This document shows positions 1-5,600 of a stretch of DNA of 9,122 bases, one piece after another. The notes under the pieces are model-generated. The model saw only the letters and a list, made by a program, of their open reading frames with translations, searched no databases and was not told the origin of the DNA. The position numbers and the translations under genes were made by a program. The DNA is from Candidatus Sodaliphilus limicaballi. GTDB taxonomy: Bacteria; Bacteroidota; Bacteroidia; Bacteroidales; Muribaculaceae. The stretch spans positions 1-9,122 of the forward strand of contig JAGHSP010000213.1 of the NCBI GenBank assembly GCA_018065815.1. The letters run 5' to 3'. How positions within the stretch are numbered: position 1 is the stretch's first letter; every line of letters starts with the position of its first letter.

Positions 1-1143
1 GCGGTGCACTGCGCTCATCACGCAAGAGACGAATGTGATGAATTGCAGGTTTTCCCTGGCGTTCTTGCCAGGCTTGAACAGTTGTGTACCGGTGTCGGTG
101 CCCAGGCTCCAGTTGTTGTGCTTGCCGCTGCCGTTGAAGCCGGCAAAGGGTTTCTCGAGGAGCAGTACGCGGAAGTGGTGACGACGTGCCACCTGAGCCA
201 TTACACTCATCAGCAGCAGGTTGTGGTCATTGGCCAGGTTTGTTTCCTCGTATACGGGGGCAAGCTCAAACTGGTTGGGCGCTACCTCGTTGTGACGGGT
301 CTTGACAGGAATACCCAGGCGATGTGCTTCCATCTCCAGGTCAAGCATGAACTCCTCAACGCGCATGGGGATGGCGCCGAAGTAGTGGTCCTCGAGCTGC
401 TGGTTCTTGGCGCTCTCATGTCCCAGCAGGGTGCGTCCTGTCAACGCAAGGTCGGGACGGGCTGCATATAATGCCTCATCCACAAGGAAGTATTCCTGCT
501 CCCAGCCCAGGTTGGACGTCACATGCTTTACAGCGGGGTCAAACATCTGGGCCACAGCGGTGCCGGCGCGGTCAACGCTGTTGAGTGCGCGCAGCAGCGG
601 GGTCTTGTAGTCAAGCGACTCGCCCGAGTAGGCAATGAAAATGGTGGGGATGCACAGGGTGTTGTCGTGGATGAACGCAGGTGAAGAGATGTCCCATGCC
701 GAGTAGCCGCGGGCTTCAAATGTGTTGCGGATACCGCCGTTGGGGAAACTCGATGCATCGGGCTCCTGCTGCATGAGCAGTTTGCCGCTGAATTCCTCCA
801 TCACGCCGCCCTTGCCGTCGTGCTCGATAAACGAGTCATGCTTCTCGGCAGTACCGTCGGTCAGGGGGTGGAACCAGTGTGTATAATGAGTCACACCATT
901 GTCAAGCGCCCATTTCTTCATTCCGGCTGCCACGTCGTTAGCAAGTTCGCGGTTCAGCGGCTCCTTGTCGTCGATGGCTTGGATGAGCGCGTCATAGGTT
1001 GACTTGGGAAGATATTCATACATCTTCTTGCGGTTGAATACATACTTGCCAAAGTACTCCGAAGGCGCTTCCTTGGGGATGTCTACCTTGACTGGGGTGC
1101 GGTTAAACGCAACCTCTACTTCTTTAAACCTTAAGTGTGACAT
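1..1143 (-). CDS. glnN: Glutamine synthetase type III (GSIII), N-terminal part, cut by window edge
   Basis: Cytoplasmic enzyme that makes glutamine from glutamate, ammonia and ATP. The 381 visible codons run open to base 1; GSIII proteins are about 700-730 residues, so roughly the N-terminal half is here. Visible motifs: G213-W-E-Q-E-Y218 (E215/E217, expected metal-binding glutamates), R-H-N-E286-V-A-P-N-Q-F-E293 (second glutamate pair, like HHEVA...E in GSI), and N337-G-S-G-K-H-N-N-W-S-L-G-T349, the nucleotide-site block typical of GSIII. The start is ATG at 1143-1141, preceded after 6 bases by AAAGGA, a clear Shine-Dalgarno that is uncommon in this phylum. No promoter was found between 1144 and 1198; the nearest one lies beyond an intrinsic terminator (1199-1233), so expression may depend on read-through. 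The family call is secure; the symbol follows Bacteroides usage. Confidence 0.95.
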   Translation of the reverse strand, partial: MSHLRFKEVEVAFNRTPVKVDIPKEAPSEYFGKYVFNRKKMYEYLPKSTYDALIQAIDDKEPLNRELANDVAAGMKKWALDNGVTHYTHWFHPLTDGTAEKHDSFIEHDGKGGVMEEFSGKLLMQQEPDASSFPNGGIRNTFEARGYSAWDISSPAFIHDNTLCIPTIFIAYSGESLDYKTPLLRALNSVDRAGTAVAQMFDPAVKHVTSNLGWEQEYFLVDEALYAARPDLALTGRTLLGHESAKNQQLEDHYFGAIPMRVEEFMLDLEMEAHRLGIPVKTRHNEVAPNQFELAPVYEETNLANDHNLLLMSVMAQVARRHHFRVLLLEKPFAGFNGSGKHNNWSLGTDTGTQLFKPGKNARENLQFITFVSCVMSAVHR

Positions 1144-1198
1144 TTGTAATCCTTTCTTTTAATTATGAATTGTACTAATAAACCTCTCTCTATAAACG

Positions 1199-1233
1199 AA
1201 AAACACCCGCTAAACTCGTTGAGTTAGTGGGTG
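1199..1233 (-). terminator. Intrinsic terminator/attenuator before glnN
   Basis: On the minus strand CACCCACTAACTC pairs with GAGTTTAGCGGGTG across a short AAC loop (one G-U pair, one bulged base) and runs straight into TTTTT (1203-1199). No T-tract follows in the plus direction, so it acts on minus-strand transcripts, that is, ahead of glnN rather than after a gene. Confidence 0.7.
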
Positions 1234-1327
1234 GCTATTGGGGTGATGAAGTGAGAGAAACGCCTTGGCGCCTCGTGAACAGTAGTTTCTTTTCAAGACT
1301 CTCCTCATCATTCAGTCTCAATTTTGA
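1199..1327 (-). ncRNA. Putative structured leader RNA or small RNA upstream of glnN
   Basis: About 129 bases between a good promoter and an intrinsic terminator on the minus strand, with no convincing reading frame. Predicted parts in order: a hairpin pairing TTGAGACT (1321-1314) with AGTCTTGA (1300-1293) around a 13-base loop; a compact CGCC/GGCG hairpin near 1270-1261; then the terminator hairpin. It could be a free small RNA, or a 5' leader in which termination controls read-through into glnN, whose start is 55 bases beyond the T-tract. It matched no RNA family I know. Ends are inferred from promoter and terminator positions. Confidence 0.45.
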
Positions 1328-1332
1328 AAGCA

Positions 1333-1364
1333 CAAAGTTACAACATTTTCTCACAACAACCAAA
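1333..1364 (-). promoter_or_regulatory. Bacteroidetes-type promoter upstream of glnN leader
   Basis: Read on the minus strand: TTTG (1364-1361), a 20-base spacer, then TAACTTTG (1340-1333), matching the TTTG/TAnnTTTG pattern of the Bacteroidetes primary sigma factor. Transcription should begin near 1327 and run toward glnN. It is the only such match found between the repeat cluster and glnN. Confidence 0.65.
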
Positions 1365-1384
1365 TTATTACCCATAAATATTTA

Positions 1385-1454
1385 TCTCTCGTGTAACTCG
1401 GGGAAGTATTCTCTCGCAGATTACGCAGATTTTATTCTTACTGAAAGAAATTAT
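1385..1454 (+). repeat. Extragenic repeat copy A
   Basis: Contains AACTCGGGGAAG (one unit), then CTCTCGCAGATTACGCAGAT, a T-rich stretch and ACTGAAAGAAATTATT. It shares its order of parts with copies B and C. It is the left partner of a long inverted repeat with copy C: 1409-1453 against the reverse complement of about 1641-1695. Confidence 0.75.
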
Positions 1455-1476
1455 TCGAAATTAGAAGAAATTTTTT

Positions 1477-1558
1477 GCCTCTCGGGGAACTCGGGGAACT
1501 CGGGGATTTTTTTCTCTCGCAGATTGCGCAGATTTTATATTTTTAGTTTATTTTCAGT
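1477..1558 (+). repeat. Extragenic repeat copy B with triplicated 9-base unit
   Basis: Starts GCCTCTCGGGG and carries the unit CTCGGGGAA three times in tandem (1481-1507, last unit CTCGGGGAT), then a T-run, CTCTCGCAGATTGCGCAGAT, a T-rich stretch and TTTTCAGTAA. Same orientation and same parts as copy A, but with more 9-base units. Confidence 0.75.
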
Positions 1559-1639
1559 AAATTTCAAGCGCAGCGCCCTCCGCGTGATTTTTTTGACAGA
1601 AGAACAAAAGAACAAAAGGAAATGAAATTATTCTAATTA

Positions 1640-1757
1640 TTTTAATTTCTTTCAGTCAAAATAAAATCTGCGCAATCAGCGTAATCTGCGAGAGAAAGAA
1701 AACTTCCCGAGTTCTGCGAGTTCCCCGAGAGGCAAAATTAGCGTTAATCTGCGAGAG
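1640..1757 (-). repeat. Extragenic repeat copy C (inverted), with an extra half-unit
   Basis: Read on the minus strand from 1757: a half-unit CCTCTCGCAGATTAACGC, then GCCTCTCGGGGAACTCGCAG and a variant CTCGGGAAG unit (three CTCG units with changes), then CTCTCGCAGATTACGCTGAT with a 9-base insert relative to copy A, GCGCAGATTTTATTTTG and ACTGAAAGAAATT. Between copies B and C lies 1559-1639, which has no gene; it holds a short GC-rich patch (1567-1586) and a tandem AGAACAAA pair (about 1600-1616). Confidence 0.75.
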
Positions 1758-1798
1758 GTTTGAATTGAGGTGTTTTACTGAAAATATGGGCGGGGGTA

Positions 1799-1829
1799 TT
1801 GTGGTTTTGACGAAGATTTACTAATTTTG
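1799..1829 (+). promoter_or_regulatory. Bacteroidetes-type promoter for the 199-residue exported protein
   Basis: TTG (1799-1801), a 20-base spacer and TAATTTTG (1822-1829) fit the TTG/TAnnTTTG pattern. The expected start near 1835 gives an untranslated leader of about 30 bases before the ATG at 1867. Confidence 0.55.
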
Positions 1830-1866
1830 CGTGTTGGCTATATTTGAATCATTAATTTTCAGAAAT

Positions 1867-2466
1867 ATGAAGAAAGCATTATTGTTGGTAGCGCTTGTTG
1901 CTATGGGATTGAGTTCTGTGGCACAGAACAAGGCGCAGCAAAAACGCATCGCTGAGGTGCGTACGCTCTATGCACGGGCGATGGAGAATATTAAGGCTGA
2001 TGCAGAGCTGCCTGAAACCGATAACCACTTGGTGATAGACTTGCATCGCATGATGCCTGGCACTGGCATTCAGAACAAGAAGGTGAGCTGTTATAGCCAT
2101 GAAGCGGGTGATGAGGATCAGATGTATAAGTGGGACATGTATTTCATGCGCTCGTCCTATAATGTGGCGGCTCTCCAGTTCAACGAGGAATATCTTGTTG
2201 ACGAAAAAAGCCAGCAGCCTGTGTTTATTTTCTTCGTGGGTAACACTTACCAGCATGATGGCACCATTGAGAAGCGCTACTATTTCAATGCCGATGGCAC
2301 TCCGTGTTTTCTCCAAATCACCCACAAGGATGATGAGGGCGGTGTGATAAGCAAGGAAGAGATTAAGGACTATGACGGCAACATTGACGCTCTGGACATG
2401 GTGCGTTCATTTCACGACAACATGAACATGTATAACAATGTGATGAGTGCCGGATTTCATGAGTAA
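1867..2466 (+). CDS. Exported hypothetical protein, 199 residues
   Basis: I do not recognise the family. The ATG at 1867 is preferred over an in-frame GTG at 1831, because the ATG puts a standard Sec signal peptide first: M-K-K, a hydrophobic stretch of about 14 residues (ALLLVALVAMGLSSV), then V-A-Q, with likely signal peptidase I cleavage after residue 18 or 19. There is no lipobox cysteine, so the product is probably a soluble periplasmic or secreted protein. The mature part is acidic and mixed in composition, with a likely beta-rich middle (FIFFVGNTYQ..., KRYYFNADGTPCF) and a Met/Asn-rich tail. It has its own promoter and a hairpin just after the stop, so it is likely monocistronic. Its upstream flank is the repeat cluster and its downstream neighbour is convergent. 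Confidence 0.8.
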   Translation: MKKALLLVALVAMGLSSVAQNKAQQKRIAEVRTLYARAMENIKADAELPETDNHLVIDLHRMMPGTGIQNKKVSCYSHEAGDEDQMYKWDMYFMRSSYNVAALQFNEEYLVDEKSQQPVFIFFVGNTYQHDGTIEKRYYFNADGTPCFLQITHKDDEGGVISKEEIKDYDGNIDALDMVRSFHDNMNMYNNVMSAGFHE

Positions 2467-2490
2467 ATCATAGTGTAAGGAATATAAACA

Positions 2491-2523
2491 AAGCGGGCTG
2501 GTCAGTTAGTGACGAGCCCGCTT
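2491..2523 (+). terminator. Hairpin terminator after the exported protein gene
   Basis: AAGCGGGCT (2491-2499) pairs with AGCCCGCTT (2515-2523). After one G/G mismatch the stem continues as GTCA/TGAC around a GTTAG loop. It starts 25 bases after the stop at 2466. The following bases are only weakly T-rich, and the T-rich stretch in the minus direction is also weak, so it could serve either side of this convergent junction. Confidence 0.6.
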
Positions 2524-2543
2524 GCGTTATATAACTCAACTTT

Positions 2544-2698
2544 AGCAAATGGAACCATCTGAAATTCTCCTATTTGCTCCGATTAGCGTCCTACTGGACG
2601 CATCTGCTTGTTGATACTATACCCCCACCGCCACTACGTTCGGCGGTGGGGGTTATTCAGATATTGTCCTGCCGGACAATGAATTAGCAACAATTGCT
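2544..2698. repeat. Cluster of five hairpins (REP/BIME-like element or structured RNA)
   Basis: Five consecutive inverted repeats fill a convergent gene junction: AGCAAAT/ATTTGCT (2544-2578); GCGTCC-TACT-GGACGC (2586-2601); a 12-base-pair stem ACCCCCACCGCC/GGCGGTGGGGGT with a 9-base loop (2621-2653); ATTGTCC-TGCC-GGACAAT (2663-2680); and AGCAA-CAA-TTGCT (2686-2698). The second and fourth share the GTCC-N4-GGAC core and flank the central GC-rich stem almost symmetrically. None ends in a T-tract, so they are not ordinary terminators. The position between two gene ends is typical of REP-type repeats. I see no second copy in this window, so the repeat nature is inferred. Confidence 0.5.
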
Positions 2699-2741
2699 AT
2701 AAAAGCTAAAGTAGAACTAGATAAGATAGTTTATAAACTTA

Positions 2742-3479
2742 TTACTCCAATCCTTGGAATTCTTCGTCGGTTTCCCAGTCGATTTCTTTGCATTGGGTGT
2801 AGAGCGAGGGGCAGTTTGACACGCGGTAGTGGTCGTCGCCCTTTTGCTTGACAACCTCGACGCCTCGCCATGATGTGTCATATCCGCTGCTTTCGACTTG
2901 CAGGTAGATGACATATCCCTTGAGCATCTCGCTGCGCTCGTAGCTGTGGACGGGATGGGTGCGCACTTTTACCTTGTAGGGGTGGGGTGGGTTGTATCCG
3001 TTTTGCGGTGTTGCACCTTGCATGAATGAAGCCACTAGATAGGGGCGCGAATAGGAGTCGTTGCGGCGCAAGATGTCGGGGAGACGGCGCATCACACTGG
3101 GCACGTTGACCTCGGTGTTGATTTTCTCGATGCATTGGCGACCTGCTACCGAGTCGTTGCGGAACAGTTCCATTGCCATGAGTTGCAGCACGACTGCACC
3201 TTGCGGCTCGCTGCCTAGTTGGTTCATTGCTGCCTCAAACTCGGCCACGTTCTTGGGGAAATGCTGGAATGTCACGGTCGATTCGACACCGGCTTTATAC
3301 TCCTTGTGGTCGATGTCGCCCTCGATGGTCACTTGCTGGGGCCTAACAGTTGTTTCCTTGCCTGCTTGTTCGCCCGTTTGTGCAATGGGCGTGATGGTTT
3401 CGTTGCCGCTGTTATCACTGCCACCGCTGCAAGCTGTGAGCGCAAGGACTGCTATGGTTGATAATAAAGTCTTTTTCAT
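2742..3479 (-). CDS. Lipoprotein of unknown function, 245 residues
   Basis: The start region is a type II signal peptide: M-K-K, then a hydrophobic run ending in the lipobox L14-T-A-C17, so the mature protein should be lipid-anchored at Cys17. A flexible Ser/Gly/Asn/Thr-rich linker follows to about residue 45, then a folded domain of about 200 residues. The segment F74-P-K-N-V-A-E-F...L88...E91-P-Q-G-A-V-V-L-Q-L-M-A-M-E-L looks like the conserved helical block I associate with DUF6935-type lipoproteins; that is from memory and unverified. No enzyme motif is evident. The gene lies just after the terminator that follows the TMEM43 gene, and no promoter of its own was found between 3480 and 3576, so it may be expressed by read-through. 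Its start has only AT-rich sequence upstream. Confidence 0.85.
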   Translation of the reverse strand: MKKTLLSTIAVLALTACSGGSDNSGNETITPIAQTGEQAGKETTVRPQQVTIEGDIDHKEYKAGVESTVTFQHFPKNVAEFEAAMNQLGSEPQGAVVLQLMAMELFRNDSVAGRQCIEKINTEVNVPSVMRRLPDILRRNDSYSRPYLVASFMQGATPQNGYNPPHPYKVKVRTHPVHSYERSEMLKGYVIYLQVESSGYDTSWRGVEVVKQKGDDHYRVSNCPSLYTQCKEIDWETDEEFQGLE

Positions 3480-3495
3480 GCTGATAGTGTTTTAG

Positions 3496-3536
3496 AAAAA
3501 TGGAATATACCAGCCACAGGGCTAGGGTATATTCCA
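3496..3536 (-). terminator. Intrinsic terminator after the TMEM43-family gene
   Basis: On the minus strand an 11-base-pair perfect stem (TGGAATATACC with GGTATATTCCA), extended inside by AGCC/GGCT, is followed by TTTTT (3500-3496). It lies 41 bases after the TMEM43 stop and 17 bases before the next minus-strand start (3479), so it should limit but may not abolish transcription of the lipoprotein gene. Confidence 0.8.
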
Positions 3537-3576
3537 TGATGATTGTTTGTGATTTAATTACCAGTTGACCAATAGA

Positions 3577-4848
3577 TTACTCTTTGTTTTCCTCGGTGCT
3601 GGTTTTAGCAGCGGCAAGTTCCTCTTTGAGTTTCTTGGTTTGAGCGTTCTTGTAGAGGAAGAAGCCCACGGCTGCAATAACACCAATGACTACAACGATG
3701 ATCCACGGACGTGCAGCAATCCAGCAAATTACCATCACGAGGAGTGACCAGATTATGCCAATGATGAAGCTGATGAGTGTGGTTCCGAATTCGATAATCT
3801 TAGAGATGAAGGGAACAACCTTTGCGATGGTGACAAGGAGGTTGAACATCATCATGATACCGACGCACACTGCCAATGTTCCGCCGACGCGCATGAGCCA
3901 TTTCCACATTGTAGATTCGCTCTCGGCTGCATCGAGCATTTCTTCCTGGTCAACTTTGCCGCTCATGACCTTGCTGAAGGTCTTTTTGTTGCTGGCTTTG
4001 TATTTCTTGAAAGAGTCTTCGGTAACAGTTGCGATGACAGAGATTGTCTTGCAGGGAATGCAAGAGAAGGTGATTTTCACGTCGCCAATCTCGGGAGCAT
4101 TTGCGTTGCGGCCCAGGTAGAGCTCGTTCTTGTTGACATGAGCATAAGCATAGTTGTCGTTCTGAACTGTGGAGTCGCTAGTGCTGGCGGTGACGGGTGT
4201 GGTAACGCTCACGCCCTTAGCGTTGGCAACTGCTCTGTTGAGTTCTTTCATGTTAGCCTCGGGGATGTTGAGACGCATGTCCTCGTTGCCCGAGATGCTC
4301 TGGATGAGGAATTCGGGAAGCTTGTAGTCGCCGAAAGCAACATTCTTGGCCCACTCGGTTTTATTGTCGGTGGTGTAGTTCACAGTGTTGGTGTGACCTG
4401 CTTCCTCAAAACCGCTAGAGTTGATGGGCTGGCTCACCCACTTCTTCTCGTAGGTGTAGGTGGTGATGATTTCTTCACCGCCGCCCAGCTTGTCTTTTCT
4501 TTCCTCGTGGGTATTCTCTTGCCACTGGTAGTATTCTACAGTGCGCTCGAGTTTGATGCCTACAAACCCTACGCCGAAGTCAGGGTCAACGAGAGAGTCG
4601 GTAGTAACAGCGTCGGCCGATGCGTGTGCAAGAAGGCCCACGTTGTCGGAACTGCGCTTAGCCACATCGATGTGTTCAACTTTTTCAGCAACTTCTTCAA
4701 GCATGTCGCTAGTCTTCTTTGCGTCAAATTCATTGCAACCAATGACATAGGTTCCTACTAAGAATAAACCAATGCCTACGAAAACGCCCATGCATGAGTC
4801 TTTTACACGGCTACCATAGCCTACGGTTCTTGTTTTTGTAACTGCCAT
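3577..4848 (-). CDS. Bacterial TMEM43-family membrane protein, 423 residues
   Basis: Prokaryotic relative of eukaryotic TMEM43/LUMA. A short basic N-terminus leads into TM1 (about residues 19-38, ending G-C-N-E, close to the family's T-N-E). A non-membrane domain of about 280 residues follows, then TM2 (about 321-343), TM3 (about 351-376), TM4 (about 380-399) and a charged tail (400-423). Family hallmarks are V104-E-Y-Y-Q-W109-Q-E and T130-Y-T-Y-E-K-K-W137 followed by I142-N-S-S-G-F147-E-E-A-G-H152-T-N, the same order as in TMEM43. The positive-inside rule puts both ends in the cytoplasm and the large domain in the periplasm, matching the lumenal domain of the eukaryotic protein. The function of bacterial members is not established; an envelope stress or membrane-organising role would be a guess. 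The start lies 24 bases after the stop of the DUF4369 lipoprotein gene, which suggests one operon, and a strong terminator follows. Confidence 0.88.
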   Translation of the reverse strand: MAVTKTRTVGYGSRVKDSCMGVFVGIGLFLVGTYVIGCNEFDAKKTSDMLEEVAEKVEHIDVAKRSSDNVGLLAHASADAVTTDSLVDPDFGVGFVGIKLERTVEYYQWQENTHEERKDKLGGGEEIITTYTYEKKWVSQPINSSGFEEAGHTNTVNYTTDNKTEWAKNVAFGDYKLPEFLIQSISGNEDMRLNIPEANMKELNRAVANAKGVSVTTPVTASTSDSTVQNDNYAYAHVNKNELYLGRNANAPEIGDVKITFSCIPCKTISVIATVTEDSFKKYKASNKKTFSKVMSGKVDQEEMLDAAESESTMWKWLMRVGGTLAVCVGIMMMFNLLVTIAKVVPFISKIIEFGTTLISFIIGIIWSLLVMVICWIAARPWIIVVVIGVIAAVGFFLYKNAQTKKLKEELAAAKTSTEENKE

Positions 4849-4872
4849 AAGATAATTTTTTTGTGATTAATA

Positions 4873-5499
4873 TTATTTGATTTTAATTTGATATTGTTTG
4901 GGTAATGTATTGAAAAACCGCTCGCGTGCAATGACTGCGACAGGTCCGCCTGTGGTCATGCGCCAAGCGGTGTAGCGGTGCAGCGAGTCGGAGAGTATGC
5001 TGTCTTGTGCAAGGATGTCCTTTTCGGTTGTAGCTGTCAAGGTAGAGTCGGCAGCAATTTTGAGGTAATAATTAAATACCTTGTTTTTTTCTTTAATTAT
5101 CGATTTGCGATGCTGCATGAATCTGGTGTATTCCTTGTTGCACTGTCCCCCGTTGATTTCCCAAGATGTGCGGTGCACCTTGATTGTCGTTTCGCCGGGC
5201 TCAAGGACAAAGTAGAACGGCACGGAGTCGTTGCTGAACTTGAGGAAAGCGGCTTTGGGGCCAGTCACATGCCCTTGCCATTCAAAGGCATTTCCAGGTT
5301 TGACAACGCACAGTCCTGCCGAGGAGAGTTTGTTGTAGTCTTCTTCCAGGAAGTAAAGCGTTGCACTGTCCCTGTTGAGCGAGGCGTCGTAGGTGCACGA
5401 GACATGGAATCCCGAATTGTCGCAGGTGCTTGACGATTCGCTGCAAGAAAACGCTGTGAATGCGGTTAAAATGGCCAATATATAGTAATAATATTTCAT
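4873..5499 (-). CDS. DUF4369 lipoprotein without a thioredoxin domain, 208 residues
   Basis: The N-terminus is M-K-Y-Y-Y-Y, then a hydrophobic segment ending A16-F-S-C19, an acceptable though imperfect Bacteroidetes lipobox, so the protein is probably lipid-anchored at Cys19. Residues about 30-110 look like DUF4369, the beta-rich domain usually found in front of AhpC/TSA thioredoxin-like domains in Bacteroidetes lipoproteins; the clearest part is F95-Y-F-V-L-E-P-G102-E-T-T-I-K-V. A mostly helical region (about 120-200) follows, and the protein then stops: no C-x-x-C thioredoxin motif exists here or in the next gene. Such single-domain forms may bind a ligand or act as partners instead of reductases; this is inference. 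It is the first gene of the likely operon with the TMEM43 gene, transcribed away from ssrA. The only start giving a signal peptide is the ATG at 5499, which leaves an extremely short leader if the predicted promoter is used. Confidence 0.85.
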   Translation of the reverse strand: MKYYYYILAILTAFTAFSCSESSSTCDNSGFHVSCTYDASLNRDSATLYFLEEDYNKLSSAGLCVVKPGNAFEWQGHVTGPKAAFLKFSNDSVPFYFVLEPGETTIKVHRTSWEINGGQCNKEYTRFMQHRKSIIKEKNKVFNYYLKIAADSTLTATTEKDILAQDSILSDSLHRYTAWRMTTGGPVAVIARERFFNTLPKQYQIKIK

Positions 5500-5506
5500 T
5501 AATACG

Positions 5507-5514
5507 CAAAATTA
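5507..5514 (-). promoter_or_regulatory. Candidate -7 element for the lipoprotein/TMEM43 operon
   Basis: TAATTTTG on the minus strand fits TAnnTTTG. The -33 region about 19 bases upstream has no clear TTG, only AT-rich sequence. Transcription would start near 5502, just a few bases before the ATG at 5499, implying a nearly leaderless mRNA, unless the real promoter lies further up, toward ssrA. Confidence 0.4.
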
Positions 5515-5536
5515 CAAAAAAATATAATAAAACTGC

Positions 5537-5566
5537 TTGTTCATCAAAAAAAAAATCGTACATTTG
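5537..5566 (+). promoter_or_regulatory. Promoter of ssrA
   Basis: TTG (5537-5539), exactly 19 bases, then TACATTTG (5559-5566): a full match to the Bacteroidetes pattern. A run of ten A residues (5546-5555) fills the spacer. The expected start near 5572 gives a precursor with about 29 extra 5' bases, to be removed by RNase P to leave the mature end at 5601. Confidence 0.75.
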
Positions 5567-5600
5567 CACCCGCTTATCGCTTAAAGGCGTTAACAAAGAC

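Noticed and set aside
4..471. 155-codon plus-strand reading frame over the glnN region
   Set aside because: It is the antisense of the GSIII coding sequence, whose catalytic motifs are read clearly on the minus strand.
1227..1625. 132-codon plus-strand reading frame
   Set aside because: It runs through the putative leader RNA and repeat copies A and B; the translation is low-complexity with repeated S-G-N-S-G-N from the 9-base units and has no start context.
1385..1757. Could the repeats be a CRISPR array?
   Set aside because: Copies are imperfect, of unequal length, and in both orientations, with no regular spacers and no cas gene nearby.
3219..3461. Plus-strand reading frames opposite the 245-residue lipoprotein
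   Set aside because: The minus-strand frame has a proper lipoprotein signal and covers the whole interval; the plus frames are shadows.
4138..4761. 207-codon plus-strand reading frame
   Set aside because: Antisense to the TMEM43-family gene, which shows family motifs and four membrane segments on the minus strand.
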